A DNA stretch of 64,000 nucleotides from positions 17,223 through 81,222 of the forward strand of contig CAWBNH010000011.1 of the NCBI GenBank assembly GCA_963790085.1. Reading direction: 5' to 3'. The notes below the pieces were generated by a model. That model was not told the origin of the DNA, ran no database searches, and saw nothing but the letters and a program-made list of their open reading frames with translations. The stretch is from CAXMST01 sp963790085 (lineage in GTDB: Bacteria; Actinomycetota; Thermoleophilia; Solirubrobacterales; 70-9). Positions 28,024-36,354 of this stretch are shown piece by piece; within the stretch, counting starts at the first letter, position 1; each line of letters starts with the position of its first letter. The translations under genes were made by a program, and so were the position numbers.

Positions 28024-29561
28024 GACGTCAAGTCTTCCACCGCCGCCTCGAGATCGGCGGGCGCCACCGCAACGCCGTGCTCGACCTCGCCCGGGGCGCG
28101 GACGAGCACGAAGCCGAGCCCGGCCGCGGTGGCCTTCTTGTCGCGGGAGGTCGCAGCGACGATCTCGGCCGTGTCGATCGCCGGATCGAGCTCGGTCGGC
28201 AGGCCCGCGGCGGAGAGCAGCCCCTCGACCTCGGCGCGCAGCTCGTCGGCGCCCGACAGACGCAGCGCCGCGAGCAGACCGAGCGCGACCGCCTCGCCGT
28301 GGCGGTAGCGTTCGTAGCCCGTGGCCGTCTCGATCGCATGGCCGACGGTGTGGCCGAGGTTGAGGACCGCGCGGGGGCCGGCGTCGCGCTCATCGGCGGC
28401 GACGATCTCGATCTTGGTCCGCGCGCAATCGAAGATCACGTCCTCGAGGTGATCGGCCCCGGGGCCCGAGAGGCGCCGCACCCGCTCCCAGAGCTCGCCA
28501 CCCGCGATCAGCGCCGTCTTCACGACCTCGGCGAAGCCTGCCGCGAGCTCCTCGGGCGGCAGGCTGGAGAGCGCCGCCGGGTCGCTCAGCACGGCCGCCG
28601 GCTGGTGGTAGGCGCCAACGTAGTTCTTGGCCTCCGGCAGGTCCACCCCGGTCTTGCCTCCGATCGCCGAATCGACCTGGGCGACGAGCGTGGTCGGGAT
28701 CTGGACGATCGGCACCCCGCGCTGGTAGACGGCGGCGCAGAACCCGGCGAGGTCGCCGACGACGCCGCCTCCGAGTGCGATCACGGCGTCATCGCGTCGG
28801 ACGCCGGCTCGCGCCAGCTCGCCGAGCACCCGGGCGGCCTCGGCAAGCGTCTTCGAGGCCTCGCCGCCCCGGACCTCGATCCGTGCGCTGCAGCCCGGCG
28901 GCAGCTCTGCGCCGCCCTCGACCGCCTCGGGGTCGAAGATCGCGACCAGACGCCGGCCAACCCGGGGCGCCCCGGCTTCGCCGATCAGCTTCCCGGCTCC
29001 GGCGCCGACGACCACCGGGTACTCGCCCGAGCCGGTCGCGGCCCAGGCGATCCGCAGGGCATCGTTGGTGCGCAGCCCAGCGATCCACCGGGCCGCCCGG
29101 GATGGGGTCCGGTCGCCGCCGCGGGGCAGGACGACGCGGGCCAGCCGCTCGTAGACCGGCGCCCGCTCGGCGAACAGGGCGGCGAACTCCTCGCGATCGG
29201 TGGCCAATGGCCTGTCGCTCCCCTTGGCGCGCGTCCAGGCGACCTCCTCGCGGACCCGGCACCAGACCGTGACAGCGCTGCCGAGGGCCTCTCGAACGCG
29301 CTCCGACCCCACGGCGCCGCCCCCCAGCGCGACCACCCCGCCTCGCCCGAGGGCCTCGAGCACAGTGGCCTCCTCGATCTCGCGAAACCGCCCCTCCCCC
29401 TCGCGGGCAAAGAAGTCGGCGATCGGCTCGCCGATCCGCTCGGCGATGATCAGGTCGGTGTCGAGGACCGGCTCGTCGAGCTCGGCGGCGATCGCCCTCG
29501 CGGCCCGCGTCTTGCCGGCCGCCATGAAGCCGACGACGGCGATTGGCCTCGCGCCGGACAC
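28020..29561 (-). CDS. aroKB: Shikimate kinase / 3-dehydroquinate synthase fusion
   Basis: One 513-residue protein carries two shikimate-pathway enzymes. Residues 1 to about 165 are shikimate kinase with the P loop GFMAAGKT (11-18), the LDTD element and RPLA lid. Residues from about 170 are 3-dehydroquinate synthase, with the NAD motif ALGGGVVGDLAGF, IPTTLVAQVDSAIGGKTG and the zinc ligands in HTVGHAIE and RYRHGEA. No stop or start separates the two. The start is GTG at 29561, 6 bp after the aroC stop, and the end overlaps aroQ by 4 bp. Confidence 0.93.
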   Translation of the reverse strand: MSGARPIAVVGFMAAGKTRAARAIAAELDEPVLDTDLIIAERIGEPIADFFAREGEGRFREIEEATVLEALGRGGVVALGGGAVGSERVREALGSAVTVWCRVREEVAWTRAKGSDRPLATDREEFAALFAERAPVYERLARVVLPRGGDRTPSRAARWIAGLRTNDALRIAWAATGSGEYPVVVGAGAGKLIGEAGAPRVGRRLVAIFDPEAVEGGAELPPGCSARIEVRGGEASKTLAEAARVLGELARAGVRRDDAVIALGGGVVGDLAGFCAAVYQRGVPIVQIPTTLVAQVDSAIGGKTGVDLPEAKNYVGAYHQPAAVLSDPAALSSLPPEELAAGFAEVVKTALIAGGELWERVRRLSGPGADHLEDVIFDCARTKIEIVAADERDAGPRAVLNLGHTVGHAIETATGYERYRHGEAVALGLLAALRLSGADELRAEVEGLLSAAGLPTELDPAIDTAEIVAATSRDKKATAAGLGFVLVRAPGEVEHGVAVAPADLEAAVEDLTS

Positions 29562-29566
29562 CGGGC

Positions 29567-30727
29567 TCAGTCGGAGATCCGGTCGCGGTAGGCGTCGAGC
29601 GCCGCGCGCACGTCGTCGATGTGGTCGCCGCCGAACTTCTCGCGATAGGCCTGCGCGAGGGTCAGCGCCAGCATCGCCTCGCCGACCACGGCGGCCGCGG
29701 GCACGACCGTCGAGTCCGTCCGCTCCTTGTGGGCCTGCCTCGGCTCCTTGCTGTGGATGTCGACCGAGCGCAGCGGCTTGGTCAGGGTCGAGATCGGCTT
29801 GACCGCGACCTGGACGATCAGCGGCTCGCCGTTCGTCATGCCGCCCTCGAGCCCCCCGGCACGGTTGCTACCGCGATGGTAGCCGCGATCGGCATCGTGG
29901 AAGATCTCGTCGTGCGCCTCGGAGCCGCGGCTGCCGGCGACGTCCCAGGCGGGCCCGATGCTTACCCCCTTGATCGACTGGATCGAGACCATCGCCTGGG
30001 CGATTCGGCCGTCGAGGCGCTCGTCCCAGGAGACGTATGACCCGAGGCCGGGAACGAGCCCGAACGCGCGGACCTCGAACGTCCCCCCGAGGCTCTCGTT
30101 CTCCTTGCGCAGGCGGTCGATCTCATCGATCATCGCGGCCTCGGCGTCGGGGTCGAGGCAGCGGACCGGGCTCTCGTCGACGCTCGCGAAGTCCTCGGCG
30201 CCGAGGTCCTCGCCGGTCGCCGCCGCCACCGAGGCGATCCGGGTGACGTGACTGTGGATGCTGACCCCGACGGCGCCGAGGAACTGCCGGGCGAGCGCTC
30301 CCGCGGCGACGCGGGCTGCCGTCTCGCGCGCGCTCGCGCGTTCGAGGACGTTGCGGATGTCGGCGTGCTTGAACTTGAGCGCGCCGGGGAGATCGGCGTG
30401 CCCGGGACGCGGCAGGTGGACCGCCTCGATCTCCGCTCCGACCGGCCACGGATTCATTCGCTCCTCCCAGTTCTCGTAGTCGCGGTTCGCGACCAGCACC
30501 GCGATCGGGCTCCCGAGCGTGCGACCGTGGCGAACTCCCGAGCGAATCTCGACCGAGTCGCGCTCGATCTTCATCCGCCCGCCGCGCCCGTGGCCGAGCT
30601 GGCGGCGGGCCATGTCGCGATCGAGGCCGCCGCGATCGAGCTCGAGGCCGGCCGGAATCCCCTCGACGATCGCGGTCAGGCCGGGGCCGTGCGATTCGCC
30701 CGCGGTAACGAAGCCAAAGCTTGCCAT
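29567..30727 (-). CDS. aroC: Chorismate synthase
   Basis: AroC makes chorismate from EPSP using reduced FMN. The three signatures are clear: FVTAGESHGPGLTAIVEGIPAG at the start (G-E-S-H-G core), the middle GHGRGGRMKIERD and ERASARETAARVAAGA, and the end GMTNGEPLIV with VDIHSKE. The length of 386 residues is normal. ATG 30727 is directly before the conserved ASFGFVTAGESHG. It heads the aroC-aroKB-aroQ-pepQ group. Confidence 0.95.
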   Translation of the reverse strand: MASFGFVTAGESHGPGLTAIVEGIPAGLELDRGGLDRDMARRQLGHGRGGRMKIERDSVEIRSGVRHGRTLGSPIAVLVANRDYENWEERMNPWPVGAEIEAVHLPRPGHADLPGALKFKHADIRNVLERASARETAARVAAGALARQFLGAVGVSIHSHVTRIASVAAATGEDLGAEDFASVDESPVRCLDPDAEAAMIDEIDRLRKENESLGGTFEVRAFGLVPGLGSYVSWDERLDGRIAQAMVSIQSIKGVSIGPAWDVAGSRGSEAHDEIFHDADRGYHRGSNRAGGLEGGMTNGEPLIVQVAVKPISTLTKPLRSVDIHSKEPRQAHKERTDSTVVPAAAVVGEAMLALTLAQAYREKFGGDHIDDVRAALDAYRDRISD

Positions 30728-30787
30728 TGCGGCTGCAAGGCTAGATGAACGGGTCCCGATCGACCCGCATCCGCAGGCGGCGGGACG

Positions 30788-31924
30788 CTATTCCTCGAGC
30801 CCGAGCCCGTAGGAGAGCGTCAGCCTGGCCGCGCTCTGCTCGTCGAGGTGGGCCAGCGCCGAGGGCAACCCGATCCGGAACGAGTGCCCGAGACCCTCCT
30901 GGAGGCGGGCGCCGAGGCCCTCGATCGCGGTGCCCGGACCGCCGGCAACGATCTCCTCGACCGGAACGGCGCCCTCCTGCGCTCCGTAGAAGTCGAGCGA
31001 TAGACGGAGCTCGTCCACCAGCTTGGAAGCACCCTCGGTGAGCACGTCGCGGGCGGCTGCGACCGTCTTGGCATCCCCCTCGATCGCCTCGAGCGGACGC
31101 TCGAGGCCAACGTGCACGAGCCACTCACGGGCGTGCTCCAGCGTCAGTCCGCGGCGCTCGGCGAGCCGCTGGGTCACACCCTCCATCCCGAACGGGGCGA
31201 CCCGCGTGAACAGGCAGTTGCCGTCGATCGCGACCGCGAGATTCGTGACGTCGCCGAGGTTGCAGTAGAGCCTGACCGGACCCCTGCCGCCGTTCTCGGG
31301 CCGGGGATCCCCGGACCCCGGCTGCGCCTCGCCAGCCTGCCCGTTGCCGGCCGATCCCCCGGGATCTCCGGGCGCGGCCCCGACCTCGCCGTCGAGGGCG
31401 CGGATCATGCCGAAGGCTGCGACATCGATCCCGACCGGCTTCAACCCCGCCCTTTGCAGGGCATCGACCATCGAGTCGACCATCTCGCGACGGGCGGCCG
31501 CCACGACGACGTCCATCTGCCCGCCACCCTCGCCGACCTTCCTCGCGATCACCTCCCAGTCGAGCACCGCTCGCTCCAGCGGCATCGGAATGTGGTCCTG
31601 GGCCTGGAATCGAATCGCCGACTCGAGCTCGCCGGCGTTCTCGATCTCGGGGAGGCGCAGGGTGCGGACGACTACGCGCTGGTTGGCGACGCCGACCCGG
31701 ACCTCGCGCGGCAGCTTGACCTCGGCGAAGAACTCCTTGAGCGTCTCCGCCAGGGCCGCGCCGTCGACGATCTCGCCGTCCTTCATAGTGCCGGGCGGCA
31801 GCGGCGCGATGCCGGTCCGGCCCAGCTTGGCGGTCCCGTTGTGGGTGACCTCGGTGGCAGCGACCGTGCCGGCCTCGATGTCGAGCCCGACAATGGGCGC
31901 ACGCTTTCTCTTCGACAGCTTCAA
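30788..31924 (-). CDS. pilM: Type IV pilus assembly protein PilM
   Basis: PilM is an actin-like cytosolic ATPase fold that binds the PilN N terminus. The phosphate-binding loop VGLDIEAGTVAATEV is at residues 12-26, and the EIENAGELESAIRFQAQDHIPMP segment is the family hallmark. A Gly/Pro-rich insert (about residues 185-210) is an oddity. The start is TTG at 31924 with GGAG about 9 bp upstream. The partner pilN lies 26 kb away in the 57-63 kb cluster, so the pilus genes are split. Confidence 0.9.
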   Translation of the reverse strand: MKLSKRKRAPIVGLDIEAGTVAATEVTHNGTAKLGRTGIAPLPPGTMKDGEIVDGAALAETLKEFFAEVKLPREVRVGVANQRVVVRTLRLPEIENAGELESAIRFQAQDHIPMPLERAVLDWEVIARKVGEGGGQMDVVVAAARREMVDSMVDALQRAGLKPVGIDVAAFGMIRALDGEVGAAPGDPGGSAGNGQAGEAQPGSGDPRPENGGRGPVRLYCNLGDVTNLAVAIDGNCLFTRVAPFGMEGVTQRLAERRGLTLEHAREWLVHVGLERPLEAIEGDAKTVAAARDVLTEGASKLVDELRLSLDFYGAQEGAVPVEEIVAGGPGTAIEGLGARLQEGLGHSFRIGLPSALAHLDEQSAARLTLSYGLGLEE

Positions 31925-32030
31925 AACTTCTCCATGCCTCGCTCATCCCCTACATCGGCCCGACGCCCGAAGCCCTTGAATCGTGAAGCCGGGGCCTGGG
32001 CCGAGGCGCCCACGGCCCCCACGAGCTCCG

Positions 32031-32795
32031 TCAGGACCCCTCGAAGAAGCTGTCGAGGTACCAGTCGACGATCTCGTCGCCGGCGAACAGCCCGATCATG
32101 CCCCCGAGGGCGAGAAACGGCCCGAAGGGGACGGCCTGCTTCCGCGCCTCGGCCCCGTGCCGGGCGATCAGCGCGAGGCCCCAGAGCGCGCCCACCAGGA
32201 AGCCGATCAGCAGTGCGGGCGCAACCGCACGGCCGAGATAGAACCCCATCAGGCCGGCCAGCTTGACATCGCCCATACCCATGCCCCTGGGGTATGCAAC
32301 GGCGACGAGAAACAGGACTCCGAAGGCCGCGGCGGCGGCGATCGCCCGCTCCGGGAGCCCGTCGGGATCGGTCGGGATCGCGATCGCCGCGCCGACCAGG
32401 AGGCTGGCGATCAGCACCTTGTTGGGGATCAGCCGGTACTCGAGATCGGTCAGCGTGATCGTCAGCAGGGTGGCCGAGAAGACGCAGGCCAGCGCGATCT
32501 CGGCCGCGTCGCCCTCGAATCGCAGCAGGGCGCCGACGAACGCGGCCGCGAGCGCCAGCTCCGACAGCGGGTAGCGAATCGAGATCGGCTCGCCGCAGTG
32601 GCGGCAGCGGCCGCGCAGCAGCACCCAGGAGACCAGTGGGATGTTGTCGTACGCCGCGATCCGGTGACCGCAGTCGGGGCACCTCGAGCGATCGAGGGCG
32701 AACGGCTCCTCCGACGGGAGCCGATGGGCGAGCACGGTCAAGAAGCTGCCGATGACGAGCCCGAACAGCGCGAAGAAGACGATCAAGATCGGCAT
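32031..32795 (-). CDS. pilD: Prepilin peptidase / N-methyltransferase PilD
   Basis: This A24 aspartic membrane protease cleaves prepilins and methylates the new N terminus. The methyltransferase loop has four Cys (C39, C42, C64, C67). The catalytic Asp are D117 (TDLEYRLIP) and D176 (GMGMGDVKLA). About seven transmembrane helices fill 254 residues, the usual size. It lies between pilM and pilA and should process PilA and the three pilin-like proteins at 58.9-62.5 kb. Confidence 0.93.
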   Translation of the reverse strand: MPILIVFFALFGLVIGSFLTVLAHRLPSEEPFALDRSRCPDCGHRIAAYDNIPLVSWVLLRGRCRHCGEPISIRYPLSELALAAAFVGALLRFEGDAAEIALACVFSATLLTITLTDLEYRLIPNKVLIASLLVGAAIAIPTDPDGLPERAIAAAAAFGVLFLVAVAYPRGMGMGDVKLAGLMGFYLGRAVAPALLIGFLVGALWGLALIARHGAEARKQAVPFGPFLALGGMIGLFAGDEIVDWYLDSFFEGS

Positions 32796-32834
32796 CCGGG
32801 AGGAGCCTATAGCCGACCCTGGACGGCCCGGTTA

Positions 32835-32872
32835 ACCACCCGGGGCGGGCCGCAATGGCCCGCCCCGGTGGT
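32835..32872 (-). terminator. Hairpin downstream of pilA, likely terminator
   Basis: A long inverted repeat (ACCACC-GGGGCGGGCC against GGCCCGCCCC-GGTGGT with a 5-base loop) lies about 46 bp after the pilA stop. The minus-strand side lacks a proper T-run (TTAACC follows), so it is either a factor-assisted terminator or an mRNA 3'-end stabiliser. A second small hairpin, GCCTGGC-TAT-GCCAGGC at 32884-32900, stands between it and the stop. Confidence 0.65.
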
Positions 32873-32918
32873 CTGTGTTTGCTGCCTGGCTATGCCAGGC
32901 GCGTGCCGCTAGAGTGCC

Positions 32919-33353
32919 TTAGCCCCAGTTGCCGCTGGTCGGGCAGCCGGCGTCACCAGAAACTGTGCAGGTGAACGTCGTCTGTCCGGTGGCGGACCGA
33001 GTGATCAGGAACTCGTTGCCGGTATCCGAGGTCACACCGACGGTGTACTGCTCGGGGGCCGGAATCGTGACGGTGCTGATGTTCGAGTCGTTCAGTGTCG
33101 CCTCGAGGTTCTGCAGCGCTGCCGCATCGGCACCGGTGTAGACACCGTTGTTGTCCGTCGCGTACGTCTCCATAGCGGTCTGGGCGGTGCGGGCGCCGGC
33201 CTTGGCGTCTGCGTCACGTGCCTTATCGCGCTGGTTGAAGAACGACGGAATTGCGATGGCGGCCAGGATGCCGAGGATGAGCATGACAACCAGCAGCTCA
33301 ACCAGGGTGAAACCCGACTCCTCGCGGCTCCGCTTACGGAGATTCTCCAGCAT
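32919..33353 (-). CDS. pilA: Type IV major pilin PilA-like
   Basis: A 144-residue class III prepilin. The leader MLENLRKRSREESG ends at G14, PilD cleaves before F15, and E19 is the +5 Glu. The hydrophobic helix runs from FTLVELLVVMLILGILAAIA. A Cys pair near the C terminus (TCTVSGDAGC) fits the D-loop disulfide of type IV pilins. A strong Shine-Dalgarno AAGGAGGG lies 10 bp before the ATG, which with the 5' riboswitch points to high, switchable expression. No other pilin gene is adjacent. Confidence 0.92.
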   Translation of the reverse strand: MLENLRKRSREESGFTLVELLVVMLILGILAAIAIPSFFNQRDKARDADAKAGARTAQTAMETYATDNNGVYTGADAAALQNLEATLNDSNISTVTIPAPEQYTVGVTSDTGNEFLITRSATGQTTFTCTVSGDAGCPTSGNWG

Positions 33354-33428
33354 GTAGGTACCCTCCTTGTGGTTCCTATTACCTGGAGCCAGAGCCTGTC
33401 GCCTTTGCCAAACGGGAGTGATACACAA

Positions 33429-33519
33429 CCCCGGTGGTAACCCGGCCAACTTCGCCTTGTGGAGAAGCCCCGTGGTTTTGCGTGGCCGCCTCGCGACGGA
33501 CTTGCCTTTGACACCAGGG
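33429..33519 (-). promoter_or_regulatory. Cyclic-di-GMP-I (GEMM) riboswitch upstream of pilA
   Basis: The minus strand carries the GEMM-I pattern. P1 is CCCTGGTG pairing with CACCGGGG (33512-33519 with 33429-33436). Inside are TCAAAGGCAAG at the start of P2, a GCGA tetraloop hairpin, the conserved CACGCAAAACCA joining segment, a second hairpin with the GGGCTTC/GAAGTT stem, and the GGCCGGGTTACC end. It ends about 76 nt before the pilA ATG. The spacer holds no obvious poly-U terminator, so control at translation or by transcript folding is likelier. The aptamer class is recognised from known consensus, not by search. Confidence 0.85.
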
Positions 33520-33687
33520 CCCCAGCCCATATTGATTACGGTCCACCTATCGGTGCTTCGGGGCCTGACCTTTAGCTGAAAAGCATGATTCACCCCACTT
33601 CTGGACGGGTGTTGTAGTTCAGGCGCGCCTAGGGGCTGGCACCTATAGGCGCCCAGGGGGCCGCCGCGCGCAAGAATCCAGCCCGAG
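33520..33687. promoter_or_regulatory. pilA upstream / divergent promoter region
   Basis: This non-coding stretch lies between the riboswitch and the plus-strand gene at 33688. It holds two related inverted repeats, CACCTATCGGTG (33544-33555) and GCACCTATAGGCGC (33639-33652), 95 bp apart. AT-rich candidates for a pilA -10 box occur at about 33529-33538 (minus strand TAATCAATAT), just ahead of the riboswitch. No reading frame looks real here. Confidence 0.4.
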
Positions 33688-34146
33688 ATGGCCGCAAGAC
33701 GTCTGATCCTCGTCCTGGTGCTGCTGCTCGTGATCTCCTCGATCGTCGCGCAGCTCGCCCAACCGCCCACCGCCGGGGAGGAGACCTCCACCGGCGAGAC
33801 GACGACGTCCTCGACCGCCGTCGATTCGGCTGAACGGCCCCCCGGGCGGCTCCTGCGGCGCAGGGCCTCCACCGGGGCTGCCGAGCCAACCGAGATCAGG
33901 GCCCGCGTCGGGGACCAGCTCGAGCTCGTCGTCTCGGTCCGCAAGTCCGGATCGGTCGAGATCCCCGAGCTCGGCCTGATCGCGGACGCCGTCCCGGAGG
34001 CGCCGGCGCGCTTCGACCTGCTCCTGCGCCGGGCCGAGCGGCTCGAGGTGCTCGGCCCGGGCGGCAGCGTCGCCGCGCTGATCATCGTCGGCGGCGAGCG
34101 GCGGGACGGTTCGAGCGAAAGCCCGGGTACGGGGCCGAGCGGCTGA
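33688..34146 (+). CDS. Hypothetical secreted or anchored protein
   Basis: Not recognised as a named family. The 152-residue protein has an N-terminal signal anchor (residues about 5-24, LILVLVLLLVISSIVAQLA), a Ser/Thr-rich linker (about 27-55), and a C-terminal beta-rich domain (IRARVGDQLELVVSVRKSGSVEIPELG) resembling a cupredoxin fold without copper ligands. It is divergent from pilA and followed 21 bp later by an SDR gene. The plausible start ATG 33688 lacks a clear Shine-Dalgarno. Confidence 0.6.
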   Translation: MAARRLILVLVLLLVISSIVAQLAQPPTAGEETSTGETTTSSTAVDSAERPPGRLLRRRASTGAAEPTEIRARVGDQLELVVSVRKSGSVEIPELGLIADAVPEAPARFDLLLRRAERLEVLGPGGSVAALIIVGGERRDGSSESPGTGPSG

Positions 34147-34167
34147 GCCCGGCTAAGGTGCCGAGCA

Positions 34168-34872
34168 GTGGAGCAGCGAGTGGTCCTGGTCAGCGGCGGA
34201 GCGCGCGGCATCGGCAGCGGCGTCGCGCGGGCCCTGGCCGAGCAGGGCCACCGCGTCGTGATCACCGCCCGCGAGGCCGAGCGGGCCGAGGCCGCCGCGC
34301 GGGAGCTCGAGGAGGGCACCCCCGGGGAGGTGCGGGGCCTCGCGCTCGAGGTCACCGATGACGCCTCGGTCGCAGCGGTGATCGACTCGATCCGCGAGAT
34401 CGAGGGGCGCCTCGACACCCTGGTCAACAACGCCGGCTTCGTCGGCGGCTACGACCAGCGAGCCGGCGACGTCGACCTCGACCGGGCGGCGTCGGTGCTC
34501 GAGACGAACCTGTTCGGCGCCTGGCGGCTGACGCAGGCGTCGCTGCCGCTGCTTCGGGAGAGCCCGAGCCCCCGAATCGTCAACGTCTCCTCGGGGATGG
34601 GCCAGCTCGCCGAGATGGGCCAGGGCGCGATCGGCTACCGGCTCTCGAAGGTCGCGCTGAACGCGCTCACCCGCGTCCTCGCCAACGAGGAGCGCGAGGC
34701 CGGCGTGTTGGTCAACACGATGTGCCCCGGTTGGGTCAGGACCGACCTCGGGGGCCCGAACGCGCGGCGCTCGATCGAGGAGGGCGCCGACACAGCGGTC
34801 TGGCTCGCCACGCTGCCCGACGACGGTCCCAGCGGCGGCTTCTTCCGCGACCGCGAGCCGATTCCCTGGTAG
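34168..34872 (+). CDS. SDR family oxidoreductase
   Basis: A 234-residue short-chain dehydrogenase starting with GTG at 34168. GGARGIGSG at residues 10-18 binds NAD(P), NNAG follows near 88-91, and the catalytic Ser, Tyr and Lys appear in NVSSGMGQ and YRLSK. The sequence SKVALNALTRVLANE and CPGWVRTDLGG recall plant carbonyl-reductase-like SDRs. The substrate is not predictable. It converges on pilC, leaving a 226-bp gap in which no gene or hairpin of note is seen. Confidence 0.87.
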   Translation: MEQRVVLVSGGARGIGSGVARALAEQGHRVVITAREAERAEAAARELEEGTPGEVRGLALEVTDDASVAAVIDSIREIEGRLDTLVNNAGFVGGYDQRAGDVDLDRAASVLETNLFGAWRLTQASLPLLRESPSPRIVNVSSGMGQLAEMGQGAIGYRLSKVALNALTRVLANEEREAGVLVNTMCPGWVRTDLGGPNARRSIEEGADTAVWLATLPDDGPSGGFFRDREPIPW

Positions 34873-35098
34873 CCAGCGGGGGCGCCCCCAGCGCCGGTCG
34901 GGCGATGCGCCGGTCGCCGGGCTACCGCGCGACCGGCTGCGAGTGCCGGTCGGCCGGGGCGGATGCCCGCGGCCGATCCCGATCGGCGGTCAGCTCGGGC
35001 GCGGCCGGCCTCGGCCTGCTCGTCAGGCTCGCGTAAGGCTCCGCGAACAGGGCCCGGCCCCTCGTGCGCCAGCTGCGGACGGGGACGAGCACGGGCGC

Positions 35099-36334
35099 CT
35101 ACCTGATCTTGTCGTAGAGGCTGAAGATCGGCAGGTACATCGAGATCACGATGAAGCCGACCACGGCTCCGACGAAGATGATCATCACGGGCTCGATCAG
35201 GGAGGTCAGGGCGCGGACCTTGGCGTCCACCTCCGCCTCGTAGAAGTCCGCGACCTTGCTCAGCATCTGCTCGAGCTGGCCGGTCTCCTCGCCGACGCCG
35301 ACCATGTGGGTGACCATCGTCGGGAAGATCGGCGCCCGCTCGAGCGGGGCCGCGACCGTCCCGCCGCTGCGGACCGAGGCGTAGACGTCCTCCATCACCC
35401 TGGCGACGACGGCGTTGCCGCTCGTCTCGCCGGAGATCTTGATCGCCTGCAGGATCGGGACGCCGGCGGAGATCGTCCCCGCGAAGATCCGCGACCAGCG
35501 CGCGATCGCCACCTTCTGCACGATGTCCCCGATGTACATGGGCATGCGCAGCTTCAGCGCGTCCCATTGGAAGCGCCCCTGCTCGGTCTTCTTCCACTGG
35601 CTGAAGCCGATCCCAAGGGCGATGCCGACGACGATGATGATGTACCAGGAGCCGGTCAGCGCATCGGAGACGCCGACCGTGATCTGGGACATGAACGGGA
35701 GCTCGGAGCTCTCGCCGGGCTGCTCGGCCGCGATCTCCTCGAAGATGCCGACGAACACCGGGACGATGAAGGCGACGATCACCGACATCGCGATCACCGC
35801 GAAGCCGAGGACCAGCGACGGGTACATCACCGCTGAGCGGACCTGGCGCCGCAGCGCGTCGAGCTTCTCGAGCTGGAAGGCGACCATGTCGAGCGCGGTC
35901 TCAAGACGGCCGGAGCCCTCGCCGGCGCGGACCATCGAGCGGTAGAGGGGGTCGAAGACGGCCGGGTGCCGCTCCATCGCCTGGGCGACGGAGGTCCCGG
36001 CCTCGACGTCGGCCCGCACGCCGGCAGCGGCTTCCTGGATCTTCTTGTCCTCGGTCTGCTCCTCGAGCGTGTTCAGCGAGCGCAGCATCGGCATTCCGGA
36101 GCCGATCAGGGTCGCAAACTGCCGCGAAAAGACGGCCAGGTCGCGCATCTTGACCCGCTGGAAGCGCTCGAACAGCGCCTCCAGCTTGAGCGGGTCGCGC
36201 TGCTCGGAGACGTCGAGGACGATCAGGCCGCGCTGGCGGAGCTGCTCGGCGACCTGCGCCTTCGAGGTGGCGTCGACCTCGCCCTTGGAGGGCACCCCGG
36301 CAACGTCGACCGCGCGGAAGGCAAAGGTGGTCAT
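35099..36334 (-). CDS. pilC: Type IV pilus inner-membrane platform protein PilC
   Basis: A GspF/PilC-family protein of 411 residues with the two repeated T2SSF domains (about residues 70-190 and 275-395) and three hydrophobic segments. The phrases FSRQFATLIGSGMPMLRSL and RIFAGTISAGVPILQAI mark the duplicated cytosolic helices that contact PilB and PilT. It follows pilT by 20 bp, so pilT and pilC form one operon. Confidence 0.93.
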   Translation of the reverse strand: MTTFAFRAVDVAGVPSKGEVDATSKAQVAEQLRQRGLIVLDVSEQRDPLKLEALFERFQRVKMRDLAVFSRQFATLIGSGMPMLRSLNTLEEQTEDKKIQEAAAGVRADVEAGTSVAQAMERHPAVFDPLYRSMVRAGEGSGRLETALDMVAFQLEKLDALRRQVRSAVMYPSLVLGFAVIAMSVIVAFIVPVFVGIFEEIAAEQPGESSELPFMSQITVGVSDALTGSWYIIIVVGIALGIGFSQWKKTEQGRFQWDALKLRMPMYIGDIVQKVAIARWSRIFAGTISAGVPILQAIKISGETSGNAVVARVMEDVYASVRSGGTVAAPLERAPIFPTMVTHMVGVGEETGQLEQMLSKVADFYEAEVDAKVRALTSLIEPVMIIFVGAVVGFIVISMYLPIFSLYDKIR

Positions 36335-36354
36335 CGCCGCACCTCAGGGCCTTC

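Noticed and set aside
32884..32900. GCCTGGC-TAT-GCCAGGC as a separate terminator after pilA
   Set aside because: Perfect but small, with a 3-base loop and no T-run; kept only as a note in the pilA terminator entry.
33354..33428. A second, tandem GEMM aptamer in the pilA leader
   Set aside because: GGCAAAGGCGACAGG looks similar to part of the aptamer, but no paired P1 or GGGTTACC end follows.
34873..35098. A gene in the gap between the SDR gene and pilC
   Set aside because: Frames here are short, Arg/Ala-rich and unlike known proteins; no promoter or terminator stands out.
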